Assembly: GCA_012798935.1 (NCBI GenBank) | Contig: JAAZMG010000047.1 | Span: 1 to 9,788 of the forward strand | Direction of reading: 5' to 3' | Length of the DNA: 9,788 bases | Origin: Tissierellia bacterium | GTDB taxonomy: Bacteria; Bacillota; Clostridia; Tissierellales; Tepidimicrobiaceae | Notes under the pieces: generated by a model | Told to the model about the DNA's origin: nothing | Seen by the model: only the letters and a program-made list of their open reading frames with translations | Databases searched by the model: none | In this document: one piece after another, positions 1 through 5,929 of the stretch | How the letters are laid out: every line of letters begins with the position of its first letter | How positions within the stretch are numbered: the stretch's first letter is position 1 | Made by a program: the position numbers and the translations under genes

Positions 1-33
1 ATTATGCTAAAATAATTTCAATTATGTTTAAAG

Positions 34-55
34 TATAGTATTATAGTATTAATAC
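34..55. repeat. Short A/T tandem repeat with adjoining palindrome
   Basis: The 8-mer TATAGTAT occurs twice in tandem at 34-41 and 42-49. It runs into the 10-base perfect palindrome GTATTAATAC at 46-55. It lies about 70 bases before the first gene and could be part of its promoter or an operator. In DNA this A/T-rich such patterns also arise by chance. No convincing -35/-10 pair could be fixed in bases 1-124; TTTCAA at 16-21 and TATTAT at 39-44, 17 bases apart, is the best weak candidate. Confidence 0.3.
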
Positions 56-124
56 AGTTAAAATAGATAATCTTTCCAGGTTTAATTTTAAGCAAACTTT
101 ATAAAATATAGACGAGGTGGTTTA

Positions 125-643
125 ATGAATCTAAATGAAAAGTTTATAATAAATTTGCAAGGTAAATCCTATGTTACTTATGAAGGGCTTCTAGATTTGG
201 CCCACCAAAAAAATTTAAAATCTATAGAAGTAGAGCTTATTCAAATTCCTACAAAGGAAAATAATATGACCGCTATATGTAAAGCCACTGCTACAAATGA
301 AAATGAAATTTATACAGATCTTGGAGATGCTAGTCCTCAGTCTGTTAATTCTACTATAGTTCCCCATTTAATTAGAATGGCATCTACCCGTGCCAAAGCA
401 AGGGTCCTAAGAGATTTAACAAATATAGGCATGACCGCTTTTGAAGAATTATCCTACAATGAAAATGTTTCTGACCCAGAAGAAAATTATATGCCTAATA
501 TTGAAGAACCTCCTACTAAAAGGCAATTGGAAACTATAAAAAAATTATCTGAGGAGTTAAATGCAACTGTTAATTATAATAACTTAACTAAAAGGTCTGC
601 AGGAAGTTTAATATCTAGAATGTTGGAAGAGATTAAGAAATAA
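125..643 (+). CDS. Small Rad52/DdrA-like single-strand annealing or DNA-binding protein (tentative)
   Basis: A 172-residue soluble protein without signal peptide or membrane segment. I do not recognise it with certainty. Residues 1-108 form a compact domain: a short start segment FIINLQGKSYVTYEGLL (7-23), a strand-rich middle ending in TDLGDASP (64-71), then a helix with the basic motif RMASTRAKARVLRD (84-97) and GMTAFEEL (102-109). The pattern of a glycine-rich middle followed by a TRA-x-ARxLRD helix resembles Rad52/DdrA/Sak-type annealing proteins. An acidic, proline-containing linker (112-130) leads to a C-terminal piece, TKRQLETIKKLSEEL (131-145) with LTKRSAGSLISRM (154-166). Such tails (T-x-x-Q-x-x-x-I-x-x-L ... 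A-x-x-LI) are common on phage recombination and ssDNA-binding proteins. The start ATG has a good ribosome site, GAGGTGG at 114-120, four bases upstream. The gene stands alone, converges on yvcK, and has no recognisable phage genes beside it in the window. The coding region is certain; the function is inferred from motif shape only. Confidence 0.75.
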   Translation: MNLNEKFIINLQGKSYVTYEGLLDLAHQKNLKSIEVELIQIPTKENNMTAICKATATNENEIYTDLGDASPQSVNSTIVPHLIRMASTRAKARVLRDLTNIGMTAFEELSYNENVSDPEENYMPNIEEPPTKRQLETIKKLSEELNATVNYNNLTKRSAGSLISRMLEEIKK

Positions 644-646
644 TAG

Positions 647-678
647 AACAGGGGCTACCACAAATGGCCCCTGTTTTT
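647..678. terminator. Intrinsic terminator, probably shared by convergent genes
   Basis: A perfect 9-base stem, AACAGGGGC (647-655) with GCCCCTGTT (667-675), encloses an 11-base loop. It is followed on the + strand by a T run at 674-678. It starts three bases after the stop codon of the first gene. On the opposite strand the stem is followed by a looser T-rich stretch (complement of 632-646). The hairpin lies 24 bases after the yvcK stop codon, so it could also end the five-gene operon coming from the right. Confidence 0.85.
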
Positions 679-699
679 GTCTTTGTCACATATATTGTA

Positions 700-1959
700 T
701 TAAGCTTTTTTCTTTGCCATTTCTATTAATATTCTGCTTAATTCTAACGCATCATGCCGAATATAATCCTTTTTAATGTCTATAAGATTTCCTTTTATTA
801 ATTTAATACCCTTAGAATTTAATGTCTCTTCATCCTTATCCCCTAAGATTACAGGCTCTGATCCATCAAAGGTATATTTTTTCAAGGTCTCTTCTGGTAT
901 TTCTTGTACATTTACAATACAATAATCTAAAAAATCTTCCTTGCTATGTTTAAGTATACTATCTACATGATCTAAAGCCGTATATCCTTCAGTCTCTCCA
1001 GGTTGGGTCATTACATTGGTAATATATACTTTGGTACCCTTGGCTTCATAAATTGTATCCACAATATTATTTACTAGTAAATTTGGTATAACACTAGTAT
1101 ATAAACTACCTGGACCTAAAACTATTATATCGGCTTCTTTAATTGCAACTACGGCTTCTATTAATGGATAGCTAACTGTTGGCTCCATATAAACCTTTTT
1201 AATCTTGCTAGATAACTCTTTGCTTTTTAAAGGGATTTCTGACTCCCCTTTTATAATATATCCATTTTCCAATTCTGCATAAAGGGTTACATCTTCTAAA
1301 GTCATGGGTAGTACCTTACCAGTTACAGCTAAAACATTGCTAGTTTCCTTTATTGCCATTTCAAAACTACCATATATTTCATTCATAGCCGCTAAAAATA
1401 GATTCCCAAAGTTTTGTCCTTTTAAGATCCCCTCATCAAATCTATATTGAAGTAATTTTTCCATAGTAGGTTCCGTATTGGCTAAGGCTAATATACAAGA
1501 TCTAATATCCCCAGGAGGAAGCATTCCTAAGTCCTCCCTTAACACTCCAGAACCTCCCCCGTCATCTGCTACAGTTACAATAGCAGTAATATTAGATGTA
1601 TATTCTTTTAATCCTCTTAACAAAACGGATAATCCAGTTCCCCCGCCAATAACTACCACTTTTGGACCTTTTGATAATATTCTTTCCCTATATATAATAT
1701 TATTAATTTCAGATCTACTTATATTCCCATTAATATTTGTTTTTTTAACTCCGTTTATTATGCTATGAAAAGATTTATTAATAGAAAAACTTATAATAAA
1801 AATTCCTACTATTGAAAATATTACCTTAATACTAGTTCGATATTTAATAACTATATCATACATAAAGCTGGATAATCCTATAGATAGTAAAAGCACTCCA
1901 AGTAATCCTAAAAAAACCCAGCCCATAAGTATTAATCTAGACTTATGCTTATTATACAT
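700..1959 (-). CDS. yvcK: YvcK/CofD-like gluconeogenesis factor with N-terminal membrane anchor
   Basis: A 419-residue member of the YvcK (UPF0052) family, related to the 2-phospho-L-lactate transferase CofD. In Bacillus subtilis YvcK is required for growth and normal cell shape on gluconeogenic carbon sources, and the family binds UDP-GlcNAc. Visible motifs are VVIGGGTGLS (102-111), ADDGGGSGVLR (131-141), PPGDIR (148-153), FGNLF (184-188), GPGSLYTS (282-289) and MTQPGETEG (317-325). These cover the Rossmann-type nucleotide-sugar fold. Unlike the roughly 317-residue B. subtilis protein, this one has about 98 extra N-terminal residues with two hydrophobic segments, about 10-33 and 44-62, so the catalytic-type domain is probably tethered to the cytoplasmic face of the membrane. 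The ATG has AGGGG about ten bases upstream. The gene is last in its operon, 23 bases after rapZ. whiA, its usual next neighbour, is absent. Identification is firm; no enzyme activity is assumed. Confidence 0.95.
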   Translation of the reverse strand: MYNKHKSRLILMGWVFLGLLGVLLLSIGLSSFMYDIVIKYRTSIKVIFSIVGIFIISFSINKSFHSIINGVKKTNINGNISRSEINNIIYRERILSKGPKVVVIGGGTGLSVLLRGLKEYTSNITAIVTVADDGGGSGVLREDLGMLPPGDIRSCILALANTEPTMEKLLQYRFDEGILKGQNFGNLFLAAMNEIYGSFEMAIKETSNVLAVTGKVLPMTLEDVTLYAELENGYIIKGESEIPLKSKELSSKIKKVYMEPTVSYPLIEAVVAIKEADIIVLGPGSLYTSVIPNLLVNNIVDTIYEAKGTKVYITNVMTQPGETEGYTALDHVDSILKHSKEDFLDYCIVNVQEIPEETLKKYTFDGSEPVILGDKDEETLNSKGIKLIKGNLIDIKKDYIRHDALELSRILIEMAKKKA

Positions 1960-1973
1960 AGTTTAATTACCCC

Positions 1974-1987
1974 TTTTACGTTTTACG
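1974..1987. repeat. Perfect 7-base tandem repeat at the rapZ/yvcK junction
   Basis: TTTTACG is repeated back to back at 1974-1980 and 1981-1987. The copy at 1981-1987 contains the rapZ stop codon (1983-1985), and the other copy abuts the yvcK ribosome site. This looks like a small slippage duplication in the intergenic spacer. It may have set the distance between the rapZ stop and the yvcK start. Confidence 0.5.
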
Positions 1988-2840
1988 TTAATCTATAATC
2001 TCTATGATTTACAATAGCCCTATGACCATTTCCTTTAAGCTTGCTTTCTATATTATTTGCTATAGCAACAGACCTATGCCTTCCTCCTGTACAACCTATA
2101 CCTATTATTAGCTGGGTCTTCCCCTCTTTTATATAATATGGAATAAGGAATTCTAACATATCTATTAATTTCTTAGTAAAAGTTTTTGTCTGTTCCCAAG
2201 CAAAAACATATTCTTTTACACTTTCATCTTCTCCAGTTAAATCCTTTAATTCTTTAACATAATAGGGATTAGGAATAAATCGTACATCAAAAACTAAATC
2301 TGCATCTAAAAGTATTCCATGTTTGAAGCCAAAAGAAACTACAGAAATAGTTAATTTCCTTAATTCCTCCCCTTCAACAAAAATTTTAGCTATTTCCTCT
2401 TTTAACATTCCTATAGTTAATTTTGATGTATCTATTATATAATTTGCTCTCCTTTTAACTTCCTTTAAAAGTTCCCTTTCTTCAATGATACCCTCTATAA
2501 TTCTTCCATTAGGATTTAAAGGATGGGGTCTTCTTAGTTCCTTATATCTTTTAATAAGAACATTATCTTCTGCATCTAAAAATAAAATCCTATATTTTAA
2601 ACCCTTCTTGTTTAAATCCTCTAGACCTTTAAAGAGGTCATCAAAGAATATACCTCCTCTAATATCTACTACCACTGCTACTTTATCTATGGTTCTTTTA
2701 GATTGGTAGCAAAGTTCTGCAAATTTTGGTAATAAAGCTGGAGGAAGATTATCCATGCAATAATATCCTATATCTTCCATAGCCTTCATAGCCTGACTCT
2801 TCCCTGCTCCAGACATTCCTGTGATTATAACAAATTCCAT
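1983..2840 (-). CDS. rapZ: RapZ/YvcJ P-loop nucleotide-binding protein
   Basis: A 285-residue RapZ (YvcJ, UPF0042) protein of normal family length. The N-terminal half is a P-loop kinase-like domain: Walker A GMSGAGKS (8-15), DNLP (30-33), VVVDIRGG (56-63) and RRPHPL (103-108). The C-terminal half carries the family signature: SFGFKHG (169-175), DVRFIPNPYY (185-194), GCTGGRHRSV (249-258) and NHRD (278-281). In Escherichia coli RapZ senses glucosamine-6-phosphate and targets the sRNA GlmZ to RNase E, so controlling amino-sugar synthesis. B. subtilis YvcJ hydrolyses GTP/ATP, but its target is less clear, so the RNA-adapter role here is only an analogy. An in-frame TTG at 2858 would add six residues, but it lies at the edge of the Shine-Dalgarno sequence itself. 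The ATG at 2840, giving the typical MEFVIITG start, is chosen. The gene follows the PHP gene by 20 bases and precedes yvcK. Confidence 0.96.
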   Translation of the reverse strand: MEFVIITGMSGAGKSQAMKAMEDIGYYCMDNLPPALLPKFAELCYQSKRTIDKVAVVVDIRGGIFFDDLFKGLEDLNKKGLKYRILFLDAEDNVLIKRYKELRRPHPLNPNGRIIEGIIEERELLKEVKRRANYIIDTSKLTIGMLKEEIAKIFVEGEELRKLTISVVSFGFKHGILLDADLVFDVRFIPNPYYVKELKDLTGEDESVKEYVFAWEQTKTFTKKLIDMLEFLIPYYIKEGKTQLIIGIGCTGGRHRSVAIANNIESKLKGNGHRAIVNHRDYRLT

Positions 2841-2849
2841 TATACCTTT

Positions 2850-2856
2850 CACCTCC
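2850..2856 (-). promoter_or_regulatory. Ribosome binding site deciding the rapZ start
   Basis: GGAGGTG on the minus strand lies nine bases before the ATG at 2840. It overlaps the six extra codons of the longer open frame, ruling out the TTG at 2858 as the start. Confidence 0.9.
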
Positions 2857-2860
2857 AAAA

Positions 2861-3592
2861 TTACTCTTCTGCATTCTTTATCCTATGAATAGGTATTTTC
2901 GCTTGTAATGCTCTTTGTATCCCTTTTTCAAAATTACCAACCCTAGATGGTTTATGGGCATCGCTATTTATATAAAATTGGACCTTTGACCTTAAAGCAA
3001 TTTTTATATTTTCAACGGATAATTGGCTATGGTGTGAATTGATTTCCAAAGCTGTATTATTTTTATAAGCTACCTCTGCAACCTTTTTTATATCTAATCT
3101 GGCTTTAGAACCTGGATGAGTAATTATATCTACAGGATATTTACTAATTGCTTGTATCATTGCGTTAGTGTTTAATGCTTTCATCCTTTCCTTTAAAAAA
3201 GGTAATACTTTGGATGCTGGATTTAAAAAATAGAACATAAACATATCCTTTAGTTTTTTAGGTACAATCCCATAATGAAAACCTAATAATAATATATCAA
3301 TCATATCTATCTCATTCCTATCCAAGTCTATAGTACCATCATAATCCATAACATTAGCCTCTATACCTAAAAATATATTTATCTCCTTGTATTCTTTATT
3401 CAGCCTATCTACTTCTTCTCTCATTTTCACAATGTCTTTTTTGTCTATTCCATACAATCTATGGCCTGGCCCATGGTCACATATAGCAATTTCCCTTAAT
3501 CCCTTTTCAATAGCTTCTTCTACGTTGTCCCTTATGGTTCCTGTTCCATGACTGTATATAGTATGGGTATGGTAATCTCCTGTTATTTTCAT
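2861..3592 (-). CDS. PHP-domain metal-dependent hydrolase
   Basis: A 243-residue protein of the PHP (polymerase and histidinol phosphatase) superfamily, with a full set of metal-ligand motifs: DYHTH (6-10), SHG (14-16), CDHG (38-41), GIEAN (76-80), GFH (104-106), THPG (158-161), EINSHH (183-188) and NSDAHKPSRVG (209-219). PHP proteins bind two or three metal ions, usually Mn, Fe or Zn, and hydrolyse phosphoesters. Substrates in the family include histidinol phosphate, nucleoside phosphates and DNA 3' ends, and the sequence does not show which applies here. There is no polymerase or histidine-pathway neighbour, so a general phosphoesterase name is safer than HisK. There is no signal peptide, so it is cytoplasmic. 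The ATG has GAGAGGG six bases upstream, and the gene begins 12 bases after murB, so the two are cotranscribed. The murB-PHP-rapZ order occurs in other clostridia from general knowledge, which suggests a conserved link to cell-wall or nucleotide-sugar metabolism. Confidence 0.9.
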   Translation of the reverse strand: MKITGDYHTHTIYSHGTGTIRDNVEEAIEKGLREIAICDHGPGHRLYGIDKKDIVKMREEVDRLNKEYKEINIFLGIEANVMDYDGTIDLDRNEIDMIDILLLGFHYGIVPKKLKDMFMFYFLNPASKVLPFLKERMKALNTNAMIQAISKYPVDIITHPGSKARLDIKKVAEVAYKNNTALEINSHHSQLSVENIKIALRSKVQFYINSDAHKPSRVGNFEKGIQRALQAKIPIHRIKNAEE

Positions 3593-3604
3593 CTTTTGCC
3601 CTCT

Positions 3605-4513
3605 CTAATCTCCTATAATCTTTATTTCTGGTTCTAACATTATATTAAATTTATCGTTAACAATTTTTTGAACTGTTTTTATTAGAGTAAATACATCTTC
3701 AAATGTAGCCTCTCCTTTATTAACAATAAAACCACAATGCTTTTCAGAGACTTGAGCATCTCCATATCTAAGCCCTCTAAGGCCTGCCTCATCTATAAGT
3801 TTCCCTGCAAAATAGCCAGTAGGCCTTTTAAAAGTACTACCTCCGCTAGGCAATTCTAGTGGCTGCTTTGAAATTCTTCTATGAGTTAAATCCTTCATTT
3901 TTTCCTCTATTGCGAAATATTCTCCTTTTTCAAGCTGAAATTTTACAGCTAAAATTATAAGCCCGTCATCTATCACTTTGCTTCCTCTATATCTAAAATC
4001 CATATCTTCATTATTAAATTCAACCACATTATTATTTTTATCTAAGATTCTAACTTTAATAACTATATCTTTCATCTCCCCACCATAGGCTCCAGCATTC
4101 ATTGTAATAGCTCCACCTATAGTACCAGGTATTCCACTAGCAAATTCAAAACCCTTTAGACATTCCTTTAATGCACGTTTTCCAACTACGGATAATAAGG
4201 CTCCACTTTGACAAATTATCTTATCATCGTGTATATCTATTTTGTCAAATCCATTTCCTATTTTTATAACTACACCTCGTATGCCTGAGTCTGTAACTAA
4301 TAAATTAGTTCCATTTCCCATAATAAAATATTTAATATTGTTATCCCTACAAAGCTTAACAGATTCTACAATATCTTTTTCAGTATTAGGTATTATCATT
4401 AAATCAGCTGGACCACCAATTTTAAAAGAAGTATGATTTTTCATGGGTTCATCAAATAACATTTCTCCACATTTTTTATTTTTAAATAGTTTAAAAAGTT
4501 TAGTTTTACTCAA
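3605..4513 (-). CDS. murB: UDP-N-acetylenolpyruvoylglucosamine reductase MurB
   Basis: A 302-residue MurB, a normal length. It reduces UDP-GlcNAc-enolpyruvate to UDP-MurNAc with NADPH and bound FAD, the second committed step of peptidoglycan synthesis, in the cytoplasm. FAD-domain motifs are NHTSFKIGGPADLM (26-39), GNGTNLLV (66-73) and GIPGTIGGAITMNAGAYGGE (127-146). The substrate domain has YRGSK (175-179), GGSTFKRP (224-231) with the expected catalytic Ser226, SEKHCGFIVNKG (256-267) and EPEIKIIG (294-301) with the expected acidic Glu294. The short YR-x-S form and the GSxFxRP motif fit the type II MurB of Gram-positive bacteria. The start is TTG at 4513, supported by GGGAG seven bases upstream. 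The next ATG (residue 18) would remove part of the N-terminal helix, and its GGAG is only three bases away. The gene lies 24 bases after the solute-binding protein gene and 12 bases before the PHP gene. Confidence 0.97.
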   Translation of the reverse strand: MSKTKLFKLFKNKKCGEMLFDEPMKNHTSFKIGGPADLMIIPNTEKDIVESVKLCRDNNIKYFIMGNGTNLLVTDSGIRGVVIKIGNGFDKIDIHDDKIICQSGALLSVVGKRALKECLKGFEFASGIPGTIGGAITMNAGAYGGEMKDIVIKVRILDKNNNVVEFNNEDMDFRYRGSKVIDDGLIILAVKFQLEKGEYFAIEEKMKDLTHRRISKQPLELPSGGSTFKRPTGYFAGKLIDEAGLRGLRYGDAQVSEKHCGFIVNKGEATFEDVFTLIKTVQKIVNDKFNIMLEPEIKIIGD

Positions 4514-4520
4514 AATACCA

Positions 4521-4525
4521 CTCCC
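4521..4525 (-). promoter_or_regulatory. Ribosome binding site for the TTG start of murB
   Basis: GGGAG on the minus strand lies seven bases before the TTG at 4513. It is the only well-spaced site near the murB 5' end and so supports the non-ATG start. Confidence 0.75.
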
Positions 4526-4537
4526 ACTGTCATAAAT

Positions 4538-5839
4538 TTATTCTTTCAATTTATCTATCTCTATTTTAGCATCTTCAATAGCTTTATATGATGGTTTTTG
4601 TGCTAAAATAGCCTTTCTTATTTCTTCTTGTATAATTAAATCTATTTCTATCCAATTATCTATAAAAGGTATATAATGGACATAAGCAAGACTTTCTTCT
4701 ATTTTCTTCATTTTAGGATTATCCATATACATATCCTTTATACTTCGCTTAACTGTAAATAATCCAATTTCCTGTAAGGATCTCTGATTAGAATCAGTGG
4801 TTAAGAATTTAAGAAATTTAACACACATTTCCACCTTCTTAGGATCTTCCTTTTTTATAACTCCATAAGAAACTATACCATTATTCAACACTACTGGCAA
4901 ACCTTTATCCCCGGTAGGATAATTTACTATATCAAAATTAAAACCATCTCCACTTTTATACAACTTATCTAAGTAATTTATAGCCCAGGAACCTGTAGCA
5001 TATACTGCTAACTTTTGCTCTTTATAAAACATTTCCCAAGCTTCCTTTTCACCAATTATACCAAAATAATCTGGCACTACTTTATATTTCTGTTTTAGGT
5101 CAATAGCCTTTTCTAACCCTTTAATGGCTTTTTCACCATAAAAGTTATATTCTATTCTTTTAGTGTTAATAAGTTCTCCTCCATCAGAGAGAATTATTCC
5201 CCAGATATTATAATAATTAGGCCCTATAGGTGAAATAAAACCATATTCATCTATAATCCCATCTCCATCTGAATCATAGGTAAGCTGTTTCAGTATATTT
5301 ACAAATTCTTCATAAGTCCAATTCCCGTTGATAGGAGAAGTTATTCCTCTTTCATTAAATTTCTCTAAATTAATATACATTGTATAAGTAGACATACCTA
5401 TAGGAACTGCCATCATCTGTTTATTATAGATTACAGATTTTAAAACTTGATGCTTAAAGTCTTCTAATTCCTGTTTGTCGAAATAATCATCCAAAGCCTC
5501 TAATACATTAAAATCTAAAAAGTTTGAATCAACAGGGATTATATCTGGACTTTCATCTTTGCCCCTTTCAATCTCAAATCTATTATACAGTTTATCCAAT
5601 TCCATTGGAACAAGCTCTATATAAACCCCTGGATTCTTCTTTTCAAAAGCTTTTATCTTATTTTGTATCCATCTATAATTAACATCTGCATTAACACTTA
5701 GCCTTGGTATATCCCCTATCTTTATAATACCCTTATATGGTTCTTCTACCTTTTCTAATAGAATAAAATCATTTATAAATAGATTATAAGTCCAAATGAA
5801 TATAAAAACAATTAAAATAAAAGATATTATCCGCCTCAC
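4538..5839 (-). CDS. Membrane-anchored extracellular solute-binding protein, family 1 type
   Basis: A 433-residue protein with the architecture of ABC-transporter sugar-binding proteins. Residues 2-3 are arginines, followed by a long hydrophobic segment (about 4-28), so it is exported. No lipobox cysteine follows, and the only cysteine is Cys339, so it is not a typical lipoprotein and is probably held by an uncleaved signal anchor. The outer domain has WIQNKIKAFEKKNPGV (57-72), SPDII (97-101), AVPIGMSTYTMYINLEKF (144-161) and WTYEEFV (174-180). A DSDGDGIIDEYGF loop (189-201) resembles the calcium-binding loops of many sugar-binding proteins. GSWAINYL (283-290) and the C-terminal helical lobe follow. 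The ligand cannot be read from the sequence. No permease or ATPase gene lies beside it. It is first in the murB-rapZ-yvcK operon, which is unusual. The start is GTG at 5839, seven bases after GGAGG; the longer frame from 5869 would place that Shine-Dalgarno inside codons 7-9. Confidence 0.88.
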   Translation of the reverse strand: MRRIISFILIVFIFIWTYNLFINDFILLEKVEEPYKGIIKIGDIPRLSVNADVNYRWIQNKIKAFEKKNPGVYIELVPMELDKLYNRFEIERGKDESPDIIPVDSNFLDFNVLEALDDYFDKQELEDFKHQVLKSVIYNKQMMAVPIGMSTYTMYINLEKFNERGITSPINGNWTYEEFVNILKQLTYDSDGDGIIDEYGFISPIGPNYYNIWGIILSDGGELINTKRIEYNFYGEKAIKGLEKAIDLKQKYKVVPDYFGIIGEKEAWEMFYKEQKLAVYATGSWAINYLDKLYKSGDGFNFDIVNYPTGDKGLPVVLNNGIVSYGVIKKEDPKKVEMCVKFLKFLTTDSNQRSLQEIGLFTVKRSIKDMYMDNPKMKKIEESLAYVHYIPFIDNWIEIDLIIQEEIRKAILAQKPSYKAIEDAKIEIDKLKE

Positions 5840-5843
5840 AACA

Positions 5844-5852
5844 CCACCTCCT
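5844..5852 (-). promoter_or_regulatory. Ribosome binding site deciding the solute-binding protein start
   Basis: AGGAGGTGG on the minus strand, a near-perfect anti-16S match, is followed after a short spacer by the GTG at 5839. It lies inside the longer open frame that starts with ATG at 5869, so that ATG is very unlikely to be used. Confidence 0.88.
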
Positions 5853-5860
5853 ATTATATA

Positions 5861-5890
5861 ATTATTCATAAAAAATAGCCATTATGTAAA
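5861..5890 (-). promoter_or_regulatory. Candidate promoter of the five-gene operon
   Basis: On the minus strand TTTACA (5890-5885) and AATAAT (5866-5861), 18 bases apart, each match a sigma-A hexamer at five of six positions. Transcription would begin close to the ribosome site of the solute-binding protein gene, giving a leader of about 20 bases. The -35 box overlaps the T tract of the preceding terminator. It is the only room for a promoter between that terminator and the operon, but the match is modest. Confidence 0.35.
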
Positions 5891-5921
5891 AAAAGGTGAG
5901 AGCTTAAGCTCTCACCTTTTT
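5888..5921 (-). terminator. Strong intrinsic terminator of the PFOR gene
   Basis: A perfect palindrome of 32 bases (5890-5921) is centred on AGCTTAAGCT. Its stem contains GGTGAGAGC paired with GCTCTCACC, and a run of A on the + strand at 5888-5894 becomes a U tract on the transcript. The palindrome ends eight bases after the PFOR stop codon. T-rich sequence also follows on the + strand, so it could work in both directions. It separates PFOR from the murB operon. Confidence 0.93.
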
Positions 5922-5929
5922 GTTTTATT

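Noticed and set aside
1478..1768. A 96-codon open frame on the + strand inside yvcK.
   Set aside because: It is the antisense shadow of a well-conserved YvcK coding region and has no recognisable protein motif. The same applies to the + strand frames inside rapZ, murB and PFOR.
2861..3592. Considered naming the PHP protein histidinol-phosphatase (hisK).
   Set aside because: Only the general PHP metal-site motifs are visible and no histidine-pathway gene is nearby, so the substrate is not supported.
4538..5839. Considered calling the solute-binding protein part of a complete ABC transporter operon.
   Set aside because: No permease or ATPase gene occurs on either side; the next genes are murB downstream and PFOR upstream, beyond a terminator.
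5853..5858. A perfect TATAAT on the minus strand just before the solute-binding protein ribosome site.
   Set aside because: Transcription from it would start within or after the Shine-Dalgarno sequence, and there is no -35 box at the right distance.
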